Below are positions 54,219-64,000 of a DNA stretch of 64,000 bases, one piece after another (positions within the stretch are counted from its first letter, which is position 1; every line of letters begins with the position of its first letter). Source of the DNA: Locusta migratoria (lineage: Eukaryota; Arthropoda; Insecta; Orthoptera; Acrididae); contig CM048744.1 of NCBI GenBank assembly GCA_026315105.1, positions 977,374,721 to 977,438,720 of the forward strand. Direction: 5' to 3'. The notes beneath the pieces were generated by a model. That model worked only from the letters and a program-made list of their open reading frames with translations. It searched no databases and had not been told where the DNA came from. Made by a program: the position numbers and the translations under genes.

Positions 54219-54313
54219 GAATTAACTTTTCAGTTGGTGACCTAGGAAGGTCAGGCAGTCTAATAGAAGTGGATCCTGAAGAGATATCCATCACATTTGC
54301 TGATGTAAAAGGG
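54219..54313 (+). CDS. YME1L: YME1L exon D (start of AAA module), partial gene
   Basis: Acceptor ATTTTCAG at 54211-54218 and donor GG|GTAGGT at 54314. The 95-nt exon completes a Gly codon from exon C and adds 31 codons ending in phase 0. It encodes ...IEVDPEEISITFADVKG. TFxDVKG is the entry motif of the AAA domain in the i-AAA protease. The m-AAA relatives AFG3L2 and paraplegin have FKDVAG instead. This makes YME1L the best call. The following exon, with Walker A and B and the HExxH peptidase site, is not in the window. Confidence 0.72.
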
Positions 54314-54664
54314 GTAGGTTTACTGTGCATAAATCATGAATGTCATACTAATTTTAATTTTTTAAATGTAATTAATAATTGGCACTGTTAATTTAATTTA
54401 ATTGCAGTAGTTTCACAAAAAAAGTCTGACAAAACATTTTACTGTCAATAACAAAGTAAACTTAATTAAGAGTAGATACAAAGAGGACTTTCCACATTGG
54501 CTGGATGCAGTTGTGATGTGTGTGTGTGTGTATTTTTTGATGAAGGTCCTTTGGTCCAAAGACTGCTTTGTCAAAAACCATTTTAATTGTTCCTGTCTGC
54601 AACACATAAGTAACATCTGGGTGGTGAGTGGCAATCTATTCCTTTTAAAATATTGTTGTTATTC

Positions 54665-55575
54665 CTTCCTGGATCTTTCACTGTTTTCTTTTTTCTTTTC
54701 TTGGTTCTCCATTAGTAGTGCCCTTTCCATATGTTTCTTTAGCAGAAACACTTCTCTTATGCTGACCACTACATATCAGTAAATACAACCTGCTTTTATA
54801 TAGTAGCAAGAAACAACAATACGTATGAGACAATACAATAATAACATGTAGCTATAATATAAAAGCTTTTTCATTATAAGAAGTGTATTTTTTCTAACGC
54901 ATTTTAGTCATGTCACAAAGCAGAGGAGGAGAGAAAAGAGGTTCACCATAATTAAGAAAACAAAATAACATGCTAACATGAACTGCATTAAAATAAAAAT
55001 ATTCAGTTATTTAACTTATAAGGAAGCTGATCTTTCATGGAGATGCAAGGTTTTAGAATTTGAGAGATAATCATAGCAAAATAATTTAAGATAACAATTT
55101 TATTTGGTATGTGAACATGGGTAAAGATATAAGAAAAAGGTTGGTTGGTTGGAGCACCATATGCTTAAGGGGAAGTTATTAAGGTGAAAAGAGGTAGACA
55201 GAACTATGCCAAAAGTCAGGTTTTTTTAATGGAAGAAAGGATGTGAACCATTGAATGACTAGGAAAGTGTGGGATAGGTATATCAATAAAGTAAAGGCCC
55301 AAGTAATTCTTAGATGAACCAATAAAAGGGTGACCTGAACTGTTTGAAAGTTCTGGAATTATCAGATTGAGGATGACACTTGAGCCATACTCATTCAGAG
55401 GTAGTTATTCAGGCAGACACTGACCGAGTCTGCCAACTGTTGGTAACTGTGTGAAATGAAGAAAGAAGGTTCTCTGCATTGTGCTGCCACATAGTGAGTT
55501 GACTTCTAACTATTTATACACAACAAAAAATCTTAGTATTTCCCACACTCTGTTGAGCCCAACAGTGCTTTCATC
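54665..55575. other. intron sequence, nothing recognised
   Basis: AT-rich, no coding or repeat assignment. Confidence 0.5.
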
Positions 55576-55576
55576 A

Positions 55577-56620
55577 GCTATCTACATCTACAAGGGATAC
55601 TCTGTAAATCACATTTCAGTGCTTGGCAGAAGGTTCATTGAACCACCTTTATACTATTCATCTACCATTCCAGTCTCGAATAGCACGCGGGGGTAAGAAC
55701 ATCTGAATTTCTCTGTTCGAGGTCTGATTTCTCGTATTTTATTCTAATGATAATTTCTACATATGTAGGTGAAGTCAACTATATATTTTTGCATTCGGAG
55801 GAGATTGTTGGCGATTAGAGTTTCATATGTAGACCACGCCGCAGCGATAACCGCTGTTGTTGAAATGATTTCGTCCCAGATCCTGTATCATTTCCTTGAT
55901 GCTGTCTGCCCTGTATCATTACAATAAAAAATGAGCTGCTCTTCTTTGGACTCTGCTGATGGCTTCCATCAAACCCCCTTGATAAGGATCCCACACTGGG
56001 CAGCAATACTCCAAATAAGGATGGACAAGCTAAGTGTATGCAGTCCCTTTAGTAGTTCTGTTGCATCTTTCAAATGTTCTGCCAATAAAACGCAGTCTTG
56101 GTTTGCCTTTCCTACAACATTATCTAATGTTCTTTCCAGTTTATGTCTGATGTAAATGTAATTCCTAGGTATTTAGTGGAGTTTACGGCCTTCAAATTTG
56201 ATTGATTTATCTTGTAAACAAATTTTAACTGATTTCTTTTCGTACTCGTGTGGATGACTTCAGACTTCTCATTATTTAGAGTCAATTGCCAGTTTTCACA
56301 CCATACTGATATCTTATTTAGATCAAACTGCAGTTGGTTTTGATCTTCAGATGACTTTACTAGCCGATAAATGATGATATCATCTGCAAACAACCTGAGA
56401 GAGCTGCTCAGATTTTCTCCCGAATCATTTGTGTAGATAAGGGACAACAGAGGACCAATAACATTACCATTTGGAATGCCGGATATAACCTGTGTTTTAA
56501 TTGATGCCTTACCATCGATTATTACAAACTGCGTCATCTCTGACAGGAAATCCTCTATCCAGTCATGAGTCTGTGGCGATATTCCATAACCACGCAATTT
56601 GATTAAAAGCTGTCTGTGTT
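55577..56620 (-). pseudogene. Jockey/CR1-group LINE, 5'-truncated
   Basis: On -, 56597-56124 is one open stretch of RT: WIEDFLSEMTQFVIIDG, the SGIPNGNVIGPLLSLIYTND block, and the catalytic FADDIIIY, then TLNNEKSEVI and STKYLGITFTSDINW. GIPNGNVIGP replaces the usual G.PQG.VLGP. From 56124 to 55577 the post-RT region is broken by stops. The 3' end shares words with the fragment at 8812-9560. It is truncated at about 56620 within RT. Confidence 0.75.
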
Positions 56621-56879
56621 ATTGTCTGCCAAGTGCTCACACAATGCATATCCTGTACATGGCAAATGTAGATGAAGTTTTCAATGCCCTGGAAATAGTC
56701 AGTTCCAGTTCAGAAGGAGAAACTGTTTTTCAGTAAGAATTGTATGTACAGTTTCTTTTGGGAATAAAAAGCTGTGAATTTTAACAGTTAATTTTAATTT
56801 TTATTTATTTATTTATTTGGGAATGGGTAAAAGAGGTTTCATTGATTCAAGTGAGATAGCAAACTCATTTTTTGCATGA

Positions 56880-57345
56880 TCAATAATGGAGGATAGGTAA
56901 CAACTTAAAGAGGCTCACTGAGCTGCTGACAGACACAAAAATAATCACATTTACACAACTTAAATTTTTGGCCGTGCCATTCATCTGAAAAAGAAACACA
57001 CACATTCACACAATCACTCACACAACTATACACACACAACTATCATGTCCGGCCACTCCAGCAACACAAGCTAGCCAGATAATCAGAGATGTAGCTTGAA
57101 ATGCAATAAAGGGAGGGGGTTGGAGACTGAAATGGGGAGGTGCAGAGAAGAGGGGAAAATGAAGGAAAAGTGAAAAAAGGAAAGAGGCAGTCCACATTTG
57201 GCAGAGAGACATGATTTAGGGGATGGTTTATCAGAGGACAGTGGTGAGTGAAAGTACCAGGTATGCTTAGATTTGGCGAGGTGTGAACCAGAGGGTCAGA
57301 TTAAGAAGCCCATGCCTGCACTTAAAAATCAGGAGACAGTCATAA
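56880..57345 (-). repeat. PLE-end-like remnant with CA-rich tract
   Basis: GAGCTGCTGACAGACACAAAAAT at about 56921, then CATCTGAAAAAG and ACACACACA runs, resembling a PLE 3' end on -. The rest is purine-rich and unassigned. Confidence 0.4.
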
Positions 57346-57399
57346 TGAAAGTTACTCCACACCATACACTTGAATGGCTGATTTAATAGCATAATATAA

Positions 57400-59020
57400 A
57401 GAGAAAATCATCATCACTTGTCCACTCCAGTTGCCCAGGTGTGGTTTACGAGTACTCTCCACTTGCATCTGTCCATGTACCAATATTCTCCCACGACTAT
57501 ATCCCAGCTGACTCCTCTTGTTCCTAAGTCTTCTTTCACTTGGTCCAGCCATCTCTTCCATGGTCTTCCTACTGGTCTTCTACCAGTCACAACCACGTGT
57601 AGCCACTGTTTTGCAATCCTTCCATCATCCATTTGTTTTACATGGCCAAACCATTTCAGGTGAGCTTTTTGTCACTTTTTCTTTCAATGAAGGGTACACT
57701 CCAGCTTCTTCCTCTTACTCTTTCATTTCTTATCACATCCCTTCTAGTTCTCTGGGCCATAGTTTGGAGGAACTTCATTTCTGCTTCTTGTAGTTTGGTG
57801 GTTGTGCAGGTTTCCAGGCCATACATGGGGGTAAAGTATGAACAAAAGAGAATCTGTTTCAATTTTAAGGGAACTTCTTTATTCCAGTGTAGAGTCCAAA
57901 CTTGATGGTAGAATTGAGGTGATTTTTGAATTCGGTTATTGATCTCATGGTGTATCCTATTATTGCTTGAAATGATGCATCCAAGATAGTTGTAATGATC
58001 TACTGTTTCCAGCTGTGTACAATCCACTTTGGTTTATGCTTTCTTAATATTTCTGTTGATTGACATTGCAACCATTTTTAATTTATTTATTGGGAATCCA
58101 CGTGCTTCGAGATGATCATTCCAGGTGGCCAGTCTCTCCTGAACTTCCCAGATTACAACATCATCTGCAAATGCAAATGTATTGATGTCTTTGTTGTTGT
58201 TCTGCTTCATTCCCTTAAGAACTTAGTCCATGACAATGATAAAAAGTAACGAGAGGGCACTACCTTGTTGAACACCTTTAGTTGTTTTGAATCAATCAGA
58301 ATAACCATTTCCTATCTGGTATGCAACTGCAGCAGCCATATGAAAGCTTTTTCACTTTCTGAATTAGTCCAATGGGTACATTTTTCTTTCTTAGGCATTC
58401 CCATACATTTTTCATGGGACACTATCAAATGCTTTTTCAAGATCTAAAAACACAAGTATCAAGTGTCTGCCCTTCTCCCAGTGTTTTTCTAACAACATTC
58501 TGAGTGCAAATATGAGATTGATAATTGTACGGTGTTCTCTGAATCCATATTCCTCTTCTTGTAATTGTGGTTCTGTTATTTTCCAAAGCTTATTCTCGAA
58601 TATCTACTGAAATATTTTTGGACTGTGAATCAACAAAGTGATCCTCCTATAACTGCAACATCTCTTTCTGTTTCCATTTTTGAAAAGGGATACTATTATC
58701 CCTTTCTTCCAATCACCTGGAATTTTTCTATCCTTCAATTTTGCACCTATTACTCTATGTAGCCATTGTATTCCTAGTGGGCCAGCAGCTATGGTTGTGT
58801 CTGCACTATCTTCATCAAATCCTGTGGCTTTTTCTTTGGGCATACTATTAAGGTCTGTTTCTACTTCCATCCTCGTTGGTGGACTTTCTTGATCAAGCTC
58901 ATCATTACAGCTTAAATTGATATGAGTTGTTACATCATTGGGTCTCCCACACTGCTGTTCAGATTTTCAAAAAAGGTTTTCATGATCTTCCTTAGCTCGT
59001 ATCTTCCTTGACTATGTTGA
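57400..59020 (-). pseudogene. CR1/RTE-group LINE, C-terminal and RT part
   Basis: On -: 58870-58604 RT start (KEKATGFDED, GDWKKGIIVSLFKNGNRKRC, YRRITLL), degraded RT through 58600-58060, 58027-57656 (DHYNYLGCIISSN, MYGLETCT, FLQTMAQRTRRD) and 57632-57414 (GRRPVGRPWKRWLDQVKEDL). The order is that of a LINE ORF2 with a post-RT region. Its endonuclease half lies at 61560-62480, separated by PLE sequence. Many stops. Confidence 0.65.
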
Positions 59021-59291
59021 CATCTGGTATTTCTAGTATTGTTTTGTATTAATTGTTGCTTCTTTTACTTCTTATGGTTTGATTCAATAGTTTCAAATTG
59101 GCTTTACGAGATGTAACAAAGCAATGTGGGATTCATTCCCATCTGCTTGCAGTACTGAACCTCCCAATGCCAGTGTTGCATAATATTAGGTACAGATGTA
59201 ATTAGTTTATTATCATTTTCTTTTCCAAAACTTTTGTTATTATTTTTTTCTAACATGTCTAGCTGAAGTTATTTTCTAACTGATGAAACGA

Positions 59292-59590
59292 AAATTATAG
59301 AAGGAAACTTTCCTGGTGGGATAAACAAATATAAAAAATAGAAAACAGATGACCTACCCAAAGGACAGGCTCGTCGACAGACACAAATAAAATCACTCAC
59401 AAACACACATTCAAGCTTTCGCAACCGTTGGTCGCTTCTTCAGGAAAATAGAAAGAAAGGAGAGGAGAAAGGGAAGGATATGGGTTTTAATGAAGTGGAA
59501 AAGGAGTCATTCCAATCCCAGGAGTGGAAGGACTTACCTTAGGGGAAAAAAAGGAAGGTAAACAAATACACACACACATATCCAAACGCA
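59292..59590 (-). mobile_element. family-1 PLE 3' end (single, inverted orientation)
   Basis: Includes the tail ACCAGGAAAGTTTCC on -, the terminal GACGAGCCTGTCC, and a hammerhead-like core (CTGAAGA at 59443-59437, extra A, GCGACC/GGUUGC stem, GAAA, AGCU). Closely similar to the left part of 21223-21890. Confidence 0.7.
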
Positions 59591-59869
59591 AATGTTTGGT
59601 TTAACTTACCAAAAGCACAGGCTCCTTGACAGACACACAACTAAAACCACACACAAACACAAAAATTCTAAGCTTTTGCAACCTTTAATTGCTTCATCAG
59701 AAAAAGAGGAACGAAGGAGGGGAAAAAGGTAAGAATGCAGGTTTTAAAGGACTGGATGATGAGCCATTCAAATCTTGGGAGTGGAAGGACTTACCTTAGG
59801 GGAAAAAGGACAGGTAAACAAAGTCACACACATATACACGCTGACACACCAAGGCAGACATATGTTAAA

Positions 59870-60545
59870 AGCAAATAAGTTGAATGGTGGGTGGGAATTT
59901 CAAATTAACAGAGGTTGAGACCAGGTGGGCAATGGAAAGAGAGAATATGCTGAAGGGCAAGTTCCCATCTCCGGAGTTCTGAAATGTTGGTGTCGGGAAG
60001 TATTCATATAACCTGGACGGTGTAACATTGTGCCAAGATGTGCTGGCCGTGCACCAAGGCATGCTTAGCCACAGGGTGATCATCCTTACTAACAAACACT
60101 GTCTGTCTGTGTCCGTTCATGCGAATGAACAGTTTGTTGTTGCTCATTCCCACATAGAAGGCTTCAGAGTGTCTGTCTGTGTCCGTTCATGCGAATGAAC
60201 AGTTTGTTGCTGCTCATTCCCACATAGAAGGCTTCAGAGTGCAGACATGTCAGTTGGTAAATCACGTGGGTGCTATCGCAAGTGGCTCTGCCCTTACTCG
60301 TGTACACCTTCCAGGTTACGGGACTGGAATAAATGGTGGTAGGAGGGGTGCATAGTACAGGTTTTACACCCGGGAAGGTTACATGAATAGGAGCCGGAGG
60401 GTAGGGGAGTTGGTTTCTGGATTTCATAGGTATGAACTAGAAAGTTGCGAAGGTTAGGTGGGTGGCAGAAAGACACTCTTGGTGGAGTGGGAGATAGGAA
60501 CTTGCCCTTCAGCATATTCTCTCTCTCTTCGCTTCCTGGTCTCAA
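59870..60545 (-). pseudogene. PLE GIY-YIG region, broken
   Basis: 60427-60164 encodes THVIYQLTCLHSEAFYVGMSSNKLFIRMNGHRQT, the same nuclease core as at 29118-29957. Its upstream Cys block appears in another frame (PGCKTCTMHP at 60545-60294). A 70-bp tandem duplication at 60101-60240 shifts the frame within the RMNGHR segment. Non-functional. Confidence 0.7.
60101..60240. repeat. 70-bp tandem duplication
   Basis: 60101-60170 and 60171-60240 are identical except at 60140/60210 (T/C). It duplicates the nuclease-core codons of the PLE. Confidence 0.95.
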
Positions 60546-60669
60546 CCTCCGTTAATTTCAAATTCCCGCCCTCCATTCAAAAACATCTTTGCTTCTGATC
60601 TCTGGACAGAGCCTCTGACTCAACTCGCATCTCTCTCCAACTTCTTTGCTTTTTACACATGTCTGCCTT

Positions 60670-60672
<3 letters not shown>

Positions 60673-60731
<59 letters not shown>

Positions 60732-60736
60732 TGTGT
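60673..60736. repeat. (CT)n(GT)n compound microsatellite
   Basis: About 21 CT units pass directly into about 11 GT units, inside the right PLE copy. A C-tract lies at 60831-60848. Confidence 0.95.
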
Positions 60737-60989
60737 TTTTACCTGTCCTTTGTCCCCTAATGTAAGTGCTTCCACTCCCAGGATTGGAATGACTCCTCAT
60801 CCACTCCCTTAAAACCTGTATCTTCCCTTCCTCCCCCCCCCCCCCCCCGCCCTCCTTCCTTCTTCTTTTTTCTGATGAAGCCACTAACAGTTGCTATAAA
60901 GCTTAGAATTTTTGTGTTTCTGTGTGTTTTTATTTGTGTGTCTGTCAACGAGCCTGTGGTTTTGGTAAGTTAAACCATCTCTATTCTTT

Positions 60990-61555
60990 ATACATAATTT
61001 ACTCAGTATTATTTACGCTGCCTTTTAATATAGCTAGTTGCAAGTAATTATTTACTTTTCCATTGTAATGAGTTTAATTTACCTAATTAACGATATGTAA
61101 TTTTCAGTGTCATAGTTTGGATGATATAAATAGGATGCTTTTGCGCCTTGTAAGTGAGTATTGTTTCGAGTCATGTTTTGTGATGTATCTGAGGCACAAT
61201 CCATGTCACTTAGAAGATTATGAATAATTATGTAAAAGTTCTTCAGTGTTAGTCGTGTAGAAAGTGTATCTACGGTTATTATGAATTAACTCATCATATT
61301 CGTGCCACACTAATTGTACACCTCGGACTTAAGTATTTCACACAGGAACTATGTAAATGTGTATTATTGTCTTGTGGAATGTGCATTCTGGGTTGTGGGA
61401 ACTGTTATCAATGAGACTTGTACACTGGCCATAAATGGGGACAACTGGGTATTAATAATTCATTAAAGTGTCACTGAATTTCAATTCTACATATTGCCTA
61501 CATTATTTGTAGTAGACTAGTATTGCCCCATGAAATTTCACAGTTGTGACCTAGA
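60990..61555. other. AT-rich sequence, nothing recognised
   Basis: No coding signal. It lies between the PLE pair and the LINE endonuclease half, so it may be an additional insertion or LINE linker. Confidence 0.4.
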
Positions 61556-61559
61556 GTGC

Positions 61560-62480
61560 CAATCTATGAGAACTTCAAGTGGCAACGTACTATGACCTGG
61601 TAACATCACATATCTTGTTCAAGTTTTTCTGTGAAATCAACCCAAGCCTTTTGCTTTTCTGCTGCCATAATTATCTTTACTTGCAACTTCTGAACTTTGT
61701 ATTTCTTCTGTAGTTAATTTGCTTGGGATTCATTTCTTTCATTTCCTTGTCTCTGGCTTTCCTTATTTCATTTCTCTCATTTATAGCAATCTTTACCCTA
61801 TCATTCGACCATGGGGTTTCTTTTGTCTTTATTTTTCTGCTAGTTTCACCACATACTTATATTGCAGCTTCAACAATACTTTCTTTGAATCTAGATCACC
61901 CAAAATTTCCTTCTTGTAAAATATCTGATGGCAACTTATTTCTAACTTACTTCAAATATTGAACAGGTTTCTCTGTCTTCCTTAGTTCCCATGTCTTAAT
62001 TTTTGGCTTCCTGTATTTCTGAGGTCTACGAATTTGAACATGCATAATTGTTGCAAGGAGCAAAACTATGAGTGCTGTCTAGACTTTCACTTGCAATAAC
62101 TTCAACATCAAATATGATCTTCCATGTTTTCTTATTTGATATGATGAAATTGATCAGGGTTTTTGTTTCTCCATTCCAGCTGTATTTTGTTAGATTGTGA
62201 CTTAGCTGTTTCTGATGCCAACTGTTGTATATTCTCCAACCACTCCTAATGCACAGATCTAGGAGACTTTCAATTTCTGGATTCCTGTTGCCATAACCAT
62301 GTGGACCCAGTACACTTTCATATCAAAGTCTATCTGATCCAACTTGAGCATTCTTATCTTCAATTACAATTACATTTCTTTTCTCTTTCTATATATTCTT
62401 CTAAATGTGTTTGGAACTTCTGTTTTTCATCACTGCAGTCTGTCTGTGGGGCATATACTTGAATAGGCTATGTTCCTGTG
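61560..62480 (-). pseudogene. LINE AP-endonuclease half
   Basis: On -: VYAPQTDCSDEKQKFQ (about 62460-62410), NAQVGSDR, LGPHGYGNRNPEIESLLDLC, YSWNGETKTLINFIISNK (about 62180-62120), then the linker TPWSNDRVKIAINERNE near 61820-61770. These are the catalytic-fold blocks of LINE AP-endonucleases in correct order. It probably belongs to the same element as 57400-59020. Frames shift repeatedly. Confidence 0.65.
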
Positions 62481-62786
62481 TTAAAAATATGGTTCGAATT
62501 GTTGTTATTCTGAATGATTATAACATTCAGACAGCATTTTCGCTCATAATTCCTACAAAACATCTGTTATTTTTACGTAATTAATGCTTAAAAATCTTCA
62601 AATTTCACAATTAAATCACGTGATCGAAAACGCTCCGTTATTGCCTGAAGTACTGGTGACGTCATAGAACACCTACAGCGCGGCAACTAGAAGTCAGAGC
62701 TGTATTATTGTATGCGTTTCCTCCATTTCGCAACTTTAAGTTCAGTTTTTTCATTATCTAAATGAGTTTCCAGTTTTTATGCCACA

Positions 62787-62914
62787 ATGGAAGATGGTTA
62801 TGTGAAGACAGACAGCAGAAACCTCCTTAAAGTTGATGCAATTATGGTGTCTTCATTCTTTATAAACAATCCAAATTTTTACGTGCCAGAAATAAGAAAC
62901 GTGAAAATTGCATT
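62787..62914 (+). CDS. candidate first coding exon, unknown protein
   Basis: An ATG in good context (GCCACAATGG) at 62787 opens 42 codons plus two bases, ending at a consensus donor ATT|GTAAGT (62915). The product is MEDGYVKTDSRNLLKVD followed by AIMVSSFFINNPNFYVPEIR. The block IMVSxFFINN...EIRNVK recalls uncharacterised insect proteins often found in multicopy with SWIM-type fingers, but that is a weak memory-based match. It could be a host gene or a transposon-encoded exon. It lies on the same strand as YME1L. AAA-domain exons are not seen nearby. Confidence 0.4.
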
Positions 62915-63074
62915 GTAAGTAATGCATACCTACATTTTAAAGCTAATTATTTCAAGAGATATTTTATGCCATTGGAAAAAAGTACCCAATTTAATGATGT
63001 CAGCAGACTTAATCTGAAGTGAGCATATTATGCAATAAAGGGTGAAATTTTATCTTCTATCCAAGCAACCTGGA

Positions 63075-63290
63075 GTGATTATGTTGGCAACATTAACGAC
63101 ACGATAGAAAAATCTTTGTCCAGATGTTCAGACCACATAGAATGACTAGATTAGTGTATCGTACAGACTATGAAGTAAATAAATAATGCTGTTCCTGCTC
63201 TATGATTCTTGTATGTATCCTTGTCCGGTCAGTAAAAGTAAATGCCCTCGTAAATCAATGGTTTCACAACAAAATATTTGCGCTGTCACG
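63075..63290 (+). repeat. dispersed repeat, copy 2
   Basis: Partner of 24467-24672 (shared blocks listed there). The rest of 63300-64000 has no assignable feature. Confidence 0.65.
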
Positions 63291-64000
63291 CGATTGGTTA
63301 ATGGCGGTCTCATGATTCTCACTATTCAGCATCTGTTGCCAACATAGCCACAGGAAGCCGCCAGGATAGTTAGTAAAATTTAACCCAGTAAAACACACAG
63401 TTAAGAGAGAAATTTTATTTAACTACTTCAATACTGGTGCAAAGTGAAACATCAAAACCTGTAAAAAACAGCAAAAATGCCTTGTGTATAGTTATACAAT
63501 ATATCTATAGTCTAGAACAGGGACAGCGGGTTGCATCGGTGGTGTTTTCATATCGCTCGTAGGTTGGCAACGCACAATTCGTGTAGCCAAAGGCATGTCA
63601 CTTTCGTGTAAACATTGCGAGCGAGACATGATGGAATAAATTTATAACGCCGAAATTACAGCGCGTTTCTGGTTTGTTGTTTTCGTGAGTGAATGTTTGT
63701 GATTGTGAGTAAACTTTCTGCCATGCATATCAGTATTTTCCTTACATATTCAAGATTTGGTTTGATATGTATGTGTCACTACTTTTGACACTACAAACTA
63801 ATCCATTTACCTTTACTCGCCCACATACGAAGCACCAAAAAAAAAAAAGCTAATAACGGTTATTTACTTGCAATGAAAATTGCTTGATAGAGCCCTGTGA
63901 AGAAGTAAAGGCTTACGTTATTTTATTTGTGTTTAGTAAAACTTTTATATTCCATCATATTTTTCATCAAAACCGTGTCCTGCTGCCTTACTCAGTGGAT

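Larger units (their letters stand above)
59597..60985. mobile_element. head-to-head family-1 PLE pair
   Basis: The left copy on - (60488-59597) contains the GIY-YIG coding region and 3' end. The right copy on + (60489-60985) starts within the last codons (GRNLPF-like) and runs to the 3' end AACGAGCCTGTGG. The outer ends mirror each other (AAGCTTTTGCAACC...ATCAG left, CTGATGAAGCC...AAAGCTTAG right). The hammerhead-like cores are mutated. It interrupts the LINE at 57400-62480. Confidence 0.7.

Overview
The window looks like a large-genome insect, probably an orthopteran-type genome. The organism is inferred from the transposon mix and very long introns and was not tested by a search. One host gene can be supported on the + strand. 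Four spliced exons (22035-22317, 37484-37654, 42736-42900, 54219-54313) join in a consistent reading phase and match the N-terminal half of YME1L, the mitochondrial inner-membrane i-AAA protease, up to the start of its AAA module. Its introns (15.2, 5.1, 11.3 and more than 9.7 kb) are filled with transposable elements. Two further candidate host-type exons are a BED/C2H2 zinc-finger exon on the - strand (32639-32827) and a start-codon exon at 62787-62914 (+).

Layout. 1-9.7 kb: a degenerate tandem repeat, a Tc1 remnant, and an old Ty3/gypsy element (about 1361-8555, + strand) split by a pogo/Tigger-like MITE (2591-3766) and a - strand RTE-like LINE (about 4265-7345). 9733-18988: a complete, very young Ty3/gypsy retrotransposon on the - strand, with 672-bp LTRs that differ at one base, a 4-bp target duplication, intact gag and pol, and a textbook -1 frameshift site. 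19.0-25.7 kb: a cluster of fold-back Penelope-like element (PLE) copies around YME1L exon A. 25.8-30.4 kb: a gypsy scrap, a - strand RNase H-bearing LINE and a + strand PLE with an open GIY-YIG reading frame. 30.5-37.2 kb: SINE-like sequence, the zinc-finger exon, a Tc1 remnant and a LINE hit by a fold-back PLE. 38-42 kb: a CsRn1-like gypsy. 43-48.6 kb: Tc1, SINEs and another gypsy whose RNase H is split by a PLE. 49.4-53.8 kb: a compound PLE. 55.5-64 kb: two - strand LINE relics, one split by a PLE pair, then mostly unassigned AT-rich DNA.

The most interesting signal runs across the PLE insertions. Most are head-to-head inverted pairs of 5'-truncated copies flanked by 13-17 bp target duplications, one of them a 256-bp-arm palindrome with no visible mismatch. 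Nearly all carry, near the 3' end, a core that fits a minimal hammerhead ribozyme: CTGANGA, one extra base, a 5-7 bp stem II with a different sequence in each family, GAAA, and a short self-complementary stem III. Stem II changes while still pairing, which supports an RNA structure. Hammerheads in PLEs are established. The constant extra base and the inverted pairing of two ribozymes per insertion are what deserve a second look here.
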